Source: Heterocephalus glaber
Lineage: Eukaryota > Chordata > Mammalia > Rodentia > Bathyergidae
Reading direction: 5' to 3'
DNA: 64,000 bases
NCBI RefSeq assembly: GCF_000247695.1
Contig: NW_004624781.1
Span: 4,737,809-4,801,808 of the forward strand
Shown here: positions 1 to 12,235 of the stretch, piece after piece
Position numbering within the stretch: position 1 is the first letter of the stretch
How the letters are laid out: every line of letters starts with the position of its first letter
Program-made: the position numbers and the translations under genes
The notes under the pieces: generated by a model
Databases searched by the model: none
What the model saw: only the letters and a program-made list of their open reading frames with translations
What the model was told of the DNA's origin: nothing

Positions 1-576
1 CTTCCTATTTCACATTATCTGTTTTACCTTTTAGGCCTTATTTACACTTTCAGTTTCTCACACTAGAGAAACTATTTATTTACACAAGTCATTTATTATT
101 TCTAGTAGATTGCTTTAGGATTCATTTAGATTTCCTATGTATACAATCAGATTGTGTTAAATAATTACAGTTTTTCTCTTTTCTAATTTTCATACCTTTA
201 TTTATATATCTGCCTAATTGCAGTGGCTGAAACTTTCAGTGCAAAGTTGAATAGAAGTGGTAAAACCAAACATTCTTTTATTTCCACTATCAGAAGGAAA
301 ACTTCTGGCATCCATAATTAAATAATTATATTATTCATCTGTTTATTATAGATACCTTCAGATTAAAGAAGTTTTCTTCTAGTTTTCTGGGGTTGGTTTT
401 ATAAAAATTGTGAACAGGTGTTGAATTTTATGAGATGCTCTTTTTTTGGCAATACTTGAAATGATCCTGTGGTGGTTCTTTGTTCTGTTAATGTGATTAA
501 TTATATTGATTGGTTATTGAATTGAAGTTGTTGCTGTGTTTTTTGTTTTTAGTATTCAACCAAACTTGCATTCCTT

Positions 577-893
577 AGTGTGATGGTTAATCTTGACTGT
601 CAATTTGATTAGATAGGAAATTAATAAAGTACATTTCTGGGTATGTCTGTGGGTATTTCCAGCAATGATCAGATCATGAGTGGTCTTTTGCTTTTGGCTC
701 TTGTTTTCTATGTTTCTGGCTCCCATGAGCTATGCAGCTTTTCTCCACTATTCCGTTCCACCATGAAGTCTCTGCCTTGCAGCAGATTACCATGGACTGA
801 AACCTCTGAAGCCATGAGCCAGAACAAACCTTCCCTCCTCTAAGTTGTGGAGGTCAAGTGTTTTGTCTCAGTGATGAAAAGGTGACAAATACG
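577..893 (+). mobile_element. Dispersed rodent repeat inserted in the L1
   Basis: Starts TGTGATGGTTAATCTTGACT and ends near GATGAAAAGGTGAC. It splits the antisense L1: CTTGCATTCCT before it and GGGATAGACTTCACTTG after it are neighbours in intact L1. A reverse-strand relative lies at 55920-56330. I recognise this as a common rodent repeat but cannot name the family with certainty. Confidence 0.6.
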
Positions 894-1752
894 TTGGGAT
901 AGACTTCACTTGTTAGCCATGTACTCTCTCACATATACTTGGGAGTTTTGTTTTTATGAGACATTTATTTCTATTTTGTTTTTGGGAGGCATATTTTCAT
1001 TTTATAATGCATTTGTCAGGTTTTGGCATTACAGTTATTCAGACTTCATAAAATGTGTTGAAAAGTGTTCTTACTTTTACTATTTCCTGGTAAAACATAT
1101 GGTTTGTATTATTACTTCTTTAAATGTTTGGGGAAACCACTAATACAGCATCTGGAGTTTTCTTTGTGGAAAGATTTTTAATTACAGATTCAACTTCTTA
1201 AAGATAATGGACTCTTCAGATTTCTCACTGCTTCTTAAGTTTGGTAACTTATGTTTGCAATTTGTGTGCAAATTTGTGTTTGTAAGTAACTTGTCTATTT
1301 CATTCAAATTTTATTGACCAAATATTTATTAGCCTCCTGTTTTATTTTCAATGATAGAGGTGTTTGTTTATCCAGTTAAGTTGGGATCTAGTTTTTCCCA
1401 AAGTGTGTAATCCCTACTCAACTAATTACATTGTTTTCATTTGATGTATCTGAGACCAAAACTTGTAAAGGGGGATATTTTCTTACATTTTTTTCAATGA
1501 GCCTCTAATACTAATGAAAAATTGCATGCACATATTGCCAGAGTTAGCAATAATACTGACTATAATCACTAATTTCAATAATTTTTCAATAATTTTATAA
1601 AATAACTTATGCATAAGTGATCATTATTTCTACTGTGATCAAATCTTATGCTATCATGTAGTTAATTGTAATGAATAAACCCCTTTCACAGGTAATTAAA
1701 AAACAAAAATAGAGAATCAGTCATTTTTTCCTGACTGTATTAAGATTGCCAT

Positions 1753-1773
1753 TTAGTAGTAGTGGTAGTAAGC

Positions 1774-1807
<34 letters not shown>
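1753..1807. repeat. (TAG)n microsatellite
   Basis: Trinucleotide run of TAG/TGG units, pure for about ten units at its 3' end. Confidence 0.9.
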
Positions 1808-2379
1808 TAAATGTTACAATGACAACAGCTACTGTTTTTGATTGTCTGCTAAGGTAATAGGTACCACACTTTCAATTCTTTATACACACCAGCTCATCTT
1901 ACCCTCACATCTCATTTCACAGGACTGGGTTGTAGGTTAATAGTAGGATGCAGACTTAGCACGCACAGAACCTACATTCAGTCCCCAGTGCCACATGCAC
2001 ACACCATCTAATATCATAACAAAGGCAGCTGTCAGGAAGTTGGAGATTTTCCTGAAGTCACTTCCTGTTACAGTTGAGAGGGCCAAAAGGAGTCCAGGTC
2101 CTTGTGTACCACCAGGAAAGAACTGCCAAGCATACACCTCATAGTACATAGTAAGTAGCTACCTTTGTTATAGGGCATATGATATAGGGGTGCTACACAG
2201 ACCTCGAGATGATGTAAGGGGAATATTACAACTCCCAACCTGCTAGATGTCTGATATGCTGAGTTCACCTTCTCTAAAATCGAAGAATGAATTCAATGGA
2301 AGTTAAGAGTAGACATATTTATTGAGAGAAAGACAGCTTCTAAGGGGGGGGGCGCAGAAAGTGGGTTTCCCTTATTTTC

Positions 2380-2476
2380 TTCCTTTTTTTTTTTTTTTTT
2401 TTGGTACTGGGGATTGAACTCGGGACCTTACACTTGCGAGGCAGGCGGCAGAACCACTGAGCTAAATCCCCGGCCC
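2380..2476 (-). mobile_element. ID-like tRNA-derived SINE
   Basis: Antisense copy: T-run, then GGTACTGGGGATTGAACTCG, ending in CCACTGAGCTAAATCCCCGG. The sense strand carries a pol III A box (TTTAGCTCAGTGG) and a B box. Near-matching flanks ending TATTTTC suggest the target-site duplication. Confidence 0.85.
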
Positions 2477-3484
2477 TGCCCCTATTTTCAATGTCTGTAA
2501 GAACTATAGCAACATCTTCATTTTCATTCTCCTTATTGGTAATTTGTGTTGTTTCTCTTGCTATTGATCAGTCTTGTGGGTAAATCAATTTCATTAATAT
2601 TTTCTAAGGATCAGTTTTGGGTTTACTGAGTTTTCTCTGTGGAATCTGTTTTCTCTTTCATTGGATTCCACTCTTTTTGAAAATTGTTTCTCTCCATATT
2701 TTGAATTTGTTTTGTCTTTTTTCTAGCTTCTTATTTAAATTGTTGATTTTATGACCCCTTATCTGTTCTAATACATACATATGAGGATATAATTTCTTTT
2801 AAACATTGCTGTAGCTGCTGCATCCCACAAATTTTGATGTTTTTATTCTCATTCAGAATAAAATAATCTCTAATTTCCATTGTGATTTCTTCTTTGACTC
2901 ATGAGTTAGAAATGTGTTGTTAAATTTCCAAATATATGAACATTCTCTATTTTACTGTTATAGCTCTAATTTATTTCCAAGTGATCAGAAGAGACATTGT
3001 ATAATTTAAATTCTGATATTTGTTAATATTTCCTAGATGACAGAAAATATGACCTATTTTAGTAAATTCCCAGTGCACTTGAAAACTGGTACTATAGCTT
3101 TTAAAGTACGTTTTATAGAAGCACTTTTTATCTACCTTCTTACTGATTTTTGTTAGCTTATTCTATCAATTTCTGAGAAATTATTAAAATTTCCAGTTAT
3201 CTTTGGGAAGCTGATTATTTCCTTTTAGTTCTATCAGCTTTGCTTTATGTAACTTGAAGCCATTTAGGCATGTACAAATTTAGGATTGTTATATTATCCT
3301 GTTGATTTGACCCATTTATCATTATGTTTCTCTTTCTCTTTAATATTTCTTCCTTAAGTCTACTTTGTCTGATACTAATAAAGGCATTGTCTTTTGGCCA
3401 ATTTTGTGTATGCTATCTTTTGACAGCCTCAGTTTTCAACTTTTCTGTGTCTTTAAAGCATTTCTCTTTCAAATAGCACATAGT

Positions 3485-3597
3485 TTGTTTTGTTGTTGTT
3501 GTTTTTTGTTTTTTGGTTTTTTGTACTGAGGATCAAACTCAGGACCTCGCACTTGCAAGGCAGGCGGCAGAAGCACTGAGCTAAATTCCTGGTCCCA
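3485..3597 (-). mobile_element. ID-like SINE inside the L1, with target duplication
   Basis: Antisense SINE with a T/GT-rich tail and the GTACTGAGGATCAAACTCAG core. A perfect 10-bp duplication AGCACATAGT flanks it at 3475-3484 and 3598-3607. Confidence 0.92.
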
Positions 3598-4378
3598 AGC
3601 ACATAGTGTTTTAAATCCATTCTGATAATGGATTGCCTCTTATTCAGATAATTACATTTAATATAACTGATATATTGGATTGAAGTCTATGGTCTTACTA
3701 ATGTGTCTATTTGTCTTATTTGTTTTTGTCCCCGTATTAATCTTTTCTGATTTTTTTTTTGAATCATTGAATTATTTTCGGTGCTTTTTCTTCTCTGGTA
3801 TTAGTTTTTGGTTGTACCTTCTTTTACAAACCTTTTAGTGTACACTGTAAAAATTATGTGCATTTTTTATTGATTTCAATCTATTTTAAATTAGCACTTT
3901 GACCACTTTCCTAAATAACAAAAGAACTTTACAACAGTTTGTCTCTGTTTACTTGTCCTATCCTTTGGGGTTTGGTCATAGATTTTTACCTTTGCATACA
4001 TTATAAGTTCCATGAGACCTTATTGTTATTGCTTTAAACTGACAGCACTGATGTCGACTTACCCACATAATTACCCTTTCTTCATTTTCTTCGGCCAGTT
4101 CTGTGCTCTTGTTTTATATTTCTTTTAGCAAAAAGCAACAACTTATTCAATATTTCTTATAGCACAGGTCTGGTGAAAATGGTTCTCCCAGCTTTGTAGT
4201 TGGGTTTTTTGTTTGTCCATCTGAAAACATCATTACTTCACTTTAATTTTTGAAGTATATCTTATCAAGGTATAGAATACAAGGTTGGCAGTTTTCCTTT
4301 TAATATGTTAAATAGTCTCTATTGTCTTCTGGCTTTATGGTTTATGATGAAGTATCAGTCTTCCATTTCATCATTCTT

Positions 4379-4422
4379 CTTTTTTTGTTTTGTTTTGTTT
4401 TGTTTTGGGTACCGGGGATCAT
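4379..4422 (-). mobile_element. Extremely 5'-truncated ID-like SINE
   Basis: Only the last dozen or so bases of the SINE (GGTACCGGGGATC on this strand) plus an A-rich tail (here GTTTT units) remain. A perfect 10-bp duplication CATCATTCTT flanks it at 4369-4378 and 4423-4432. Confidence 0.85.
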
Positions 4423-5436
4423 CATCATTCTTGTTTTGAATATAATGTCATTTTCTTCTGGTTGCTTTTCTTCAATATCAGCAGTTTGAACCTGAGTTTA
4501 GTTTTCTTTGAATTTGTTCTGCTTAGTGTTTTTTATGCTTCTTGAATCTGTGATATATTTTGCCAGATTTGAACTGCCTTCAGTTCAAGTATAGTTTTTT
4601 CTCTCTTTTTCTTCTTAGAGTCCAATTGCTTTATGTGAGGAGGTCTTGCCATATTTCTCTTATCTTGGTTCTTTTTGTTCCAATCTTCTCTCTGTGCTTC
4701 AATTTCGATATTGTCTATCAATCTGTCTTCAAGGTTGCTAATCCTGCCTTCTGCTGTATCTAGGGTGCTCTTCCAATGTCCTTATTATTACAGCTATTTT
4801 ATTTTACAGTTCCTGAATTTCCGTTTAATTCTTTTTCAATAATTCTAATTTTGTCAAATAATCTCTCTTTATCCCATTTTTCATCTTTTATTCTACTGTC
4901 ATTTACATGTTCATCATAATTATTTTGAAACCCTTAATGTTAACTCTAATATCTGGATCACCTCTTGTGTGCTTCTAATGACTGTTTTATCTCTTGACCT
5001 TCTGTCACTTTTTCCTGATTCTTTGCTTATTCAGTAATTTTTTTATTCTGTGCTCAATATTGTGCTGATGCACTATAGAGGTAATGTTTGCTTCCTTTGG
5101 GAATGCTACATCTTGCTGTGGTGGTCAGTACATCCTGGTGACATCATCTAAGTCTTGCCTGGCATGACTGGGCCTTAAAGGGAGCAGATCTCACCTAGTT
5201 TTTCCCTTACTCTTAGGATAGCCTTTATCCTTAGAACATAGATTTCCTGGGATCCCAAATGAAAACCCAGGATATTCACTAAGATCTCTCCGTCTGGCTG
5301 GGGAGAAACCCCACCATCTCCCCAGGGCTGTGAACCAGTCTCTAAAATCTCTGCTCCTGGTGCCCATTTGCTGGTCAGTTTTCTAGTCTCGTCCTGTGCA
5401 TGCACAGCTAAGGAGTCATCAGGACCGGAGGAACAC

Positions 5437-5460
5437 TGTGTGTGTGTGTGTGTGTGTGTG
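5437..5460. repeat. (TG)n microsatellite
   Basis: Twelve TG units immediately before an antisense B1-ID dimer. Confidence 0.95.
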
Positions 5461-5464
5461 CATT

Positions 5465-5635
5465 TGGTACTGGAGACTGAACCCAGAGCCTTTGTACTGA
5501 GCCACTTGCCCAGCCCTTTTTATTTTTATTTTGAGACAGGGTCTCAGTAAGTCACTAAGTTGCTCAGGCTGAGCTTGAACTTAAGATCTTCCTGCCTCAG
5601 CCTTCTAGAGTGCTGGGATTATAGGCATGTGAGAT
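5465..5635 (-). mobile_element. B1-ID dimeric SINE, antisense
   Basis: The ID part (GGTACTGGAGACTGAACCCA to GCCCAGCCC) is joined by a T-rich linker to a B1 part (GAGACAGGGTCTCAGTAAGT to GCTGGGATTATAGGCATG). The order is that of the B1-dID dimers. Confidence 0.85.
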
Positions 5636-8600
5636 AAATTTTTAAGAGAGTTGAGGGGGGTCTCTTCCTGCCCCCGGCAAAGCCCAGTCACCATTGCTTC
5701 CCCAACTCAAATCACCATTTCCTCTGTCCAGCCAGAAAGCTGCTCTCTGCTTGTCCTCTTTCCCTGAGCTTCCATAGGAAAACGTGCCCAGAGAGAAAGT
5801 GGGGGACTGATGGGACAGCCGTGTGCTTCCCTCCCCTGAAGTACTGAGGTCTGCTTTGATTGCTGTCCAGGACCTTAAAATAGCTGGTTTATATATTTTG
5901 TCCAGCTTCCATTGTTTATGTCTGGAATCAAACATCCTCGTTCATACTCTGTTATCAACTTGACCTCACTTCCTCTGAGAAGCCTTCTCTGACCCTCCTT
6001 CCCCACCTGCCTCCATAGAATCCCCTACTTCCCTGTGTGTAGCATTTCTCAAGCATCTCATTGTCTTTCTTCCTCAAGTTGGGACCCTAAGCCCTGCACT
6101 TAGTAGGTCCTCCAAGATCACACCTTCAAAGGCTGAATTCATGGCTTCAGCCTCTTCGGCCACCCAGATATCCAGTACATGCCATGTTCTTTACATGCTT
6201 TGAGAGTTAAAGGGTAAGTTGAGCTGACTTTTCCAAGATAGAACTTCTTTTGACCATTGTTTGTTTATTAAGCATCTGTTAATACATTTTTCTAGACTCT
6301 GCAAAATATTGGTATGAGAAGATATGGTTCCACTCTCGAGTAACTCACAGACCAGTGAAAGGAGGCAATACTCATACCCTTGAAGTAATTTAAAAGCAAT
6401 ACAAAACCAAACAGGACCTGGTACTCATTATATTCATCTGTGTGAGGTCACTTTCTCCATCCAGCTTTCTGGATCCTTCTCCTAGCCTAGAATGACCTTC
6501 CCTTCCCCTCCCAGGCTTCTCTCTGATCCCCCATACACTTTCCACATTGTGTTGGTGCCACGTAGGCCTATGGCTCATGCCCCCCATTGGACACTAGCTT
6601 CCTGTTCCCATAGCCTGAGAAAGCAGAAATCCCTGCTGGGGTCGCTGGAGGGATTCCTAGGAGCAGGCTGTGAATGGGCTCTGACGTTGAGTTTAGAGGA
6701 GCAGGAAGATGATAGAATCCACTCTTGGTTGCTTTTGTCCACCTGCATGTGGCAGGACCATGGTGGGAAAGAGCTGGGGCCCAGGTGGGCGGGGTTACAC
6801 CCACCGTAGCCCCTGGGTCTGAGTGTGCTTAGTGCCACAGCCGAGCTGAGGGACAGAGAGGGGAGCTTTGGGGAACTGGGGAACCACACCACATGCAGAA
6901 GGGATCCCCGTACCCAGTGTGTGAGCTCACCACCGCTTGGCCACACCCCTCCCTACTTCCTCCACCAGCCCCACCTTCCCTGTCCAGCAGGTGGCCTTCC
7001 AAGGGCTTGATTCACACTGAGGACCCTGTGGGTGTGAATCACAGGGAAAGAGAGCTTGGTGGTGATGTCATCTGGGGAGCACTGGCTGACCATATGCAGG
7101 GCCCCAAGGGTGTGTGTTCGTTTGACTCTGCGATCAGGAGTTAAGCAAGGACCTGGCAAGGTCCTTGGGGCAAGCTCTCAACCCTCCTAGTGCCAACCGG
7201 GAAGGGACCCACGGGTCTCAGTAACCTGTAATTTGTAATTAGCAAAGCAGGAAATGGTGATCAAGTTGCTTGTAGGCACAAACAGCAAAACCTTAAATCA
7301 GGCCTCTGACGACCTGGCTGAAGGGCTCCCTGGGACCCAGGCTCTCACTGCCCCTGGTGCAGACCTGGCCCTGGCCCCATGGCAGAGCTCATGCTCCAGG
7401 CTGTGCTGCAGCTCTGGGCAGAGGAACCTGTGTTGCTAACAGCTCCCAACAGGTCCAACGGAAGACTGGCCTCTCTCCCCCAAGGGTGTCAGATGGGGAG
7501 ATGTCAGTGCCCAGCCTGTCCGCAGATCCAGACCCAGAGTGGCCCGTAGAGGAGCCCACCAGCTGTCACCCACACGGGAACCCTGAGTAAGCGGCTGGAG
7601 GGTGAGGGGACAGCCTGGCGGGGCAGCCGCTTTGTATTCCTAAGCGTCACCTTCTGCCCACCTCGCCCCCAACTCTGCACTCAAACAAGGCTAAGCCAGG
7701 CATGAGCACCCATTCTGAACATTTCCCCCAGGCTGGGCCTTCAGTGACGGTAACAACACTCTCGGGCACACAGAAAGAAAAGAGGGGGGAAAAAAAGAAA
7801 GGAAGGTGAAATCAAATTCCCCTGGGCTGTATCTCCGTACCTGCTTTTGCAGCCATGTGTATTTTCAGGGAAATGTAATCCACATGACTCTAAGGCTTCA
7901 CAGTGCAGTGGTTAGGCCAGTCCAGTCCAGTGTGAGGCTGTTTGATGTTCCTGTGGCTCCAGGCAGCGTTGGCAGAGGCCGGGCTGGGCCTGTGTCCGCT
8001 ACGACTGGACCTCCTGGTTCCAAGGAGAAGCATAGCTGGGCCCCACGAGGGTCAGCTATGTCCAAGGTGTTGGGGAGCAGGAGCCTCAGTGTCCCACGAG
8101 GTCCAAGGGGGATACCTTTAGGACTCTGTGGGCTTTAAGGACATGAGGCCATGGTGAGCTGCCCGGGCACAAGTTAGAGACATGAGCAACCTGTAAGGGA
8201 AGTGGGCTTGTCCCCATTTTACAAGTGCAGCAACTGAACCCCCAGGAGAGGACACAATTCCTAAGAGTTAGAGCTGGGTCCCAGGGCAGCAGCCTGCTTA
8301 GGCCCAAAGGGACCCAGTAGAGAAGCAGCCCTGCCCTGCCAGGAACCCACAGTCTCCGCATGAGCTTTGCTGCTGCAAGAGAATCCAGGCATTGTGTCCC
8401 CAGGGCCCAGCCACCAGCAGATCACAAAGCCAGGTAGACAGGAGGGGCTGGGCCCAGTGAGGAGAGGGGGGAATGCTCTGGAGCCCTGATCCAGCTGACA
8501 GATGCCCAGAGGGACACACAGGGAATCAGTGTTCACATGAGGGAGAGTCAAATTCAGCACAGCAGGAGTGGCCAAGATTTTGCTGTGCGGGAGAGACATG

Positions 8601-10035
8601 CATGGAAGAGTGCCACAGGTGCCCAGAGTGGTGACTTCAGTACCAGAGCACAGGGGCTGTACCTGGGGGGACAATGGGAGGTTTTAGAGCAGGAAGATGG
8701 ATGAGCAAAGTCATAATGAAGTGAGGAGGTCCACTTAGCACTGTGCAGAGGAGAGAACTGAGGGAGGAGACCATGGAGGAGAAGAGGCACTGGAAAGGCT
8801 GTAGAAGGCCAAGTGAGCAGAGGGGACACTCGAGTTAAGAACAGGGCTTCACAGAGGGTCTGCTGTGATGCTATGAGCATTACAAGTTCATTCATCCAGT
8901 CAGTTCCTTTGGAGCTGCCATGCTAGGGCCTAGCAATTCAGTGCTCTACAACACTGCCAAGCCCAACCTGACGGAGCTGGTCTTCTCCTGGCAAGACCTC
9001 TAGGTGATCTGTTCTGTCAGACAATGGTGCCTGCAATAGAGGAACATGAGGCAGGGTCAGGGACCCAGGGCCAGTGGCTGGAAGTGAGTGAGGCTTCTTC
9101 CTACAGATATCGGGGAACACCTCTGCAACAGGGTAACAGAGGTCAGAGCCCCAGAGGAAAGGAAAAGCCTGAGATAATCGTGGATTTCTGAGCAGAGTCT
9201 TCCAGGCCAAGGGAATGGCAAGTGCAAAGGCCGTGGGGCAGGCATGTGCTTGGAATGCTCCAGGAATAGTGTGGCATGAGTAGAGTCAGCCAGGGGAAGA
9301 ACAGAAGAACAAGGCTGGAGACACAAGCGGATGGAGGACACCAAGAACAGAGCTTGTTAAAGACAGCGGTGTCTTTAACACAAAAACAAAACCTAGCAGC
9401 AGGGTGCAGGCCTTGGGGCAATAGGTGGGCTGGGCTTCAGACCCATTAATCCAAAGCAGCCCAGGGACACTTGAGTGCAGATTGGCAGAGCAGGGGAGAG
9501 GGACTGTAGCTTGAGGATCAAGGCCTCTCTGAATCCTGGCTGTCCTCCAGGACAGACGCTTCCCCTGGTGAGAAGCAGCCTTTGGGTGTAGCGCTCATGG
9601 GCCCAGCCACGGCCACAGACCCCGTGGCTTCACTTCCCACAGTTGCAGGGTCCTGGCAGCCACCCTGTCCCTCTGGGTCTGGGTTCTGTATGGCCAGAGG
9701 CCAACAGGCTGTGGGGTAGCATCTGAGATGGGCATGAGGTGGGAAGGGCGACCCAGTCACCTGCCAGGCTCTGAAGCAAGGCTTCCTCTGGGCCTCATGC
9801 AGGTCCTTCCCACAGCCATTGCCACCTCTGAAATCACAGCTTCATATGGTGGACAGCACCGGTTGGCCCGGAGGGGGACAGGGCAGGGAGGGACCAGCCC
9901 GGCACAGGTGGCTCCACCCCCTCCACGTGCTGTCTGCTCCTGGGGGGCCAGGCTGAGGGGCAGCTCCTTGGCCTGAAGTCAGGGCCACCATTGCCATGGT
10001 CTTCAACTGACCCTGATGCTCCGAGGCAGAGGTGG
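5636..10035. other. Intronic stretch, few recognisable elements
   Basis: No gene seen. 5940-6120 reads like an L2 3' end. 7771-7809 is a polypurine run. 8205-8290 is MIR-like, antisense. 9195-9330 resembles an old mammalian interspersed repeat. The rest is unassigned GC-rich intron. Confidence 0.6.
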
Positions 10036-10038
10036 CTT

Positions 10039-10197
10039 TAATTTTTTTTTAAGTTTTTTGAGACAGGGACTCATTGTGTAGTTCAGGCTGGCCTTGAGCC
10101 CACTATGTAGCCCAGGCTGGCCTCAAACCTGCAGCAATCCTCCTGCCTTAGCCTCCCAAGTGCTGGGATTACAGATGTGCACCACCACGCCCAGCTT
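10039..10197 (-). mobile_element. B1 SINE, antisense
   Basis: From the T-run and GAGACAGGGACTCATTGTGT through two copies of the TAGxxCAGGCTGGCCT unit (the internal duplication) to CACCACGCCCAGC. Confidence 0.92.
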
Positions 10198-10199
10198 GG

Positions 10200-11940
10200 C
10201 CAAGACATTAGTTCTTTTATAATGGCTTTGCACACCAGCCTTCCAGGAGAGCAAGTAAGCGTGCATTTCATTAGGCTCCTGGCTGTCCAAATCCAGAGGC
10301 CACTAACAGAAGGACTCCAGACTGACCCTAAGGGTGACTCGTGAGGAATAAATCCAGACTCCACTGCCAAGCCTAGGCCCAGGGACAATGCCCTTGGGCC
10401 ATGCAGGCTGTGATTATAGCCCTTTCCCTGGGGCTTCAAGGGGTATCCCAGGGTGGACACAGGGCTTCTGCTCCTGCAGATCAAAGTGGGTTCTCCACTG
10501 CAGAGAAAGTGTAGGCTTCAAAGTCACACCAGCTGGGCTCCTTTCCAGCTCAGCCCCTTCCCATGCCTGGGGAAACTGATACATCTCATCTGCTTTCTGG
10601 GCCACCGTTCCTTCCTGTATAAGCTGGGCGCAGTGGTGTGAACTCAGGGGCTCTCACAAGGAAAGAGAGGGGACATGTAGATCGTCCCTCAGGGCAGAAG
10701 CAGATGCATTGTTCCCTGCTCCAGAATGGACCTACCGTCCAAGGAGAGGCTTTGAGGAAAGCACAGAATGACAGATCGGTGACAGTCAGGCGGGGGGGGG
10801 GCAGTCATGGCCTTGGCCTCTATGGAAATCTCCCCCGGGGAACACGCTCCACCCTTTTCCTGATGCATCCCAGGGCAGGCACCCAACACTACCGCACATC
10901 CCCTGCTATTTTCCCCTGGAACAAGTAAAACCCCCACCGTGACTCACTCTGGTTACAGCATAAATCACACAGAAGCAAAGTCGGGGATAGGAGGAAACCA
11001 CCCGATGCACTAGAGCCAGAGAAAGAGGGAAAGAGAGGGAGCAAGAGAAAAACTGTACTTGCGGAGAAACGCTGGCCCAGGCCCAACCACCCAGCAGACC
11101 CTGGCAGGCCGGCATGCAGGACAGAGGAGCAGAAGCCACGGATCCCAGTAGGGGGGACCCAGACAGTGGTCCTCACTGGCAGAAGCTGGACCTTCAGACT
11201 CTCGACAGCTCAGAGAGCCAGGAGGAGCCAGGAGCACCCAGGAGCCAGCACCAGTGTGGCAATCTGTTTCTCTTCCTCCTCTTCTTTTTTTTTTTTTAAT
11301 GTCAAACCAATACAATAAAGCCCCAGGCATCAGGGAGTGTGTCAGTAAGAACCCAGGTCACCCCTGGTGCACACACCCTGGCCACGCAGAGCTGGCACTA
11401 AGGCCAACTCTGTGGCCACAGAGCAGCTTCTGTACTGACCTCCAAGAGGCAGGGGGCCAACCATGGCGTGCCTTCTGGGTAAGCAGATGCACAATCCCAG
11501 CAGTGGAAACATTGAAAAGCAAGTCTCCTGGTTACTAACCTCCAAGAAAGAAAATAAATTGAATTTGGGCAGTGCAGGGATGCCAGGGGGATTTGCCAAG
11601 TCAGCATCTTCTCTGTTCGCCTCTTCCTGCTCCCACCCCTGGCAGCTCACAGACCCCTCCACCTCCCATCCTCCTCTAAAGCCCATGCCTACTCTGTGAC
11701 CCCAACATCCTTCCCAAGTTCTGCACCTCACATGACGGCAAGGGTTAATGAGTGTGGAAATGCACTCCGTCTTGAGTGGATTTCTAGAATTTTACAGGAT
11801 GCATTTTTGAGACAGCCTTCATATCCATGAGCTCTGCATCCATGAAGTCAACCAGCCAATATTCTGAGCCAGGAGGAGGAAAAGTCTGTACTGAACAATT
11901 GTCTTGTCATTATTCCCCAATCAAAACATAACAGCCATAA
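10200..11940. other. Intronic stretch without a gene
   Basis: A MIR-like segment may lie at 10500-10640. There is a 10-base G run at 10792-10801 and a T run at 11284-11298. Open frames on both strands are short and show no family resemblance. Confidence 0.6.
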
Positions 11941-11942
11941 AG

Positions 11943-12225
11943 GATACATTACAACAATACATTATTCCCTAAGCAATACATTGTAAGAACCCTAACTAGA
12001 CATGTAGTAATATGGTGCTTCCTAAGTGATATGTTATAACAATCCTAAATGATACATTGTAACAATGCACCATTGTCTAAATAATATATTGTAGCATCCT
12101 TAAGTGATACATTGTGATACTATGCTATTCCCTAAGTGATACATTATAATAACTCTAAATGGTACATTATAACAATACATTACTTACTACACAGTACATT
12201 ATAACAGCATTTACCTTGAATTAGA
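11943..12225. repeat. Minisatellite with 55-bp unit
   Basis: A GATACATTRTAAC-like core recurs at 11943, 11975, 11998 (worn), 12028, 12051, 12083, 12106, 12138, 12161 and 12193. The spacing alternates 32 and 23 bp, except for one 30, giving about five copies of a 55-bp unit that itself holds two half-units. AT-rich and degenerate. Confidence 0.85.
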
Positions 12226-12235
12226 AATTCTAAGT

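Larger units (their letters stand above)
1..5100 (-). mobile_element. Old antisense L1 sequence with later insertions
   Basis: Diverged L1 in reverse orientation. 1-110 resembles the L1 3' part also seen at 37080-37140. 190-575 and 895-1500 follow the reverse complement of the ORF2 reverse-transcriptase region. 2500-3750 follows the region toward the endonuclease. 3750-5100 looks like the more 5' part (ORF1 or HAL1-like). All frames are broken. Whether this is one element or two old ones side by side I cannot tell. Later insertions sit at 577-893, 2380-2476, 3485-3597 and 4379-4422. Confidence 0.75.
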
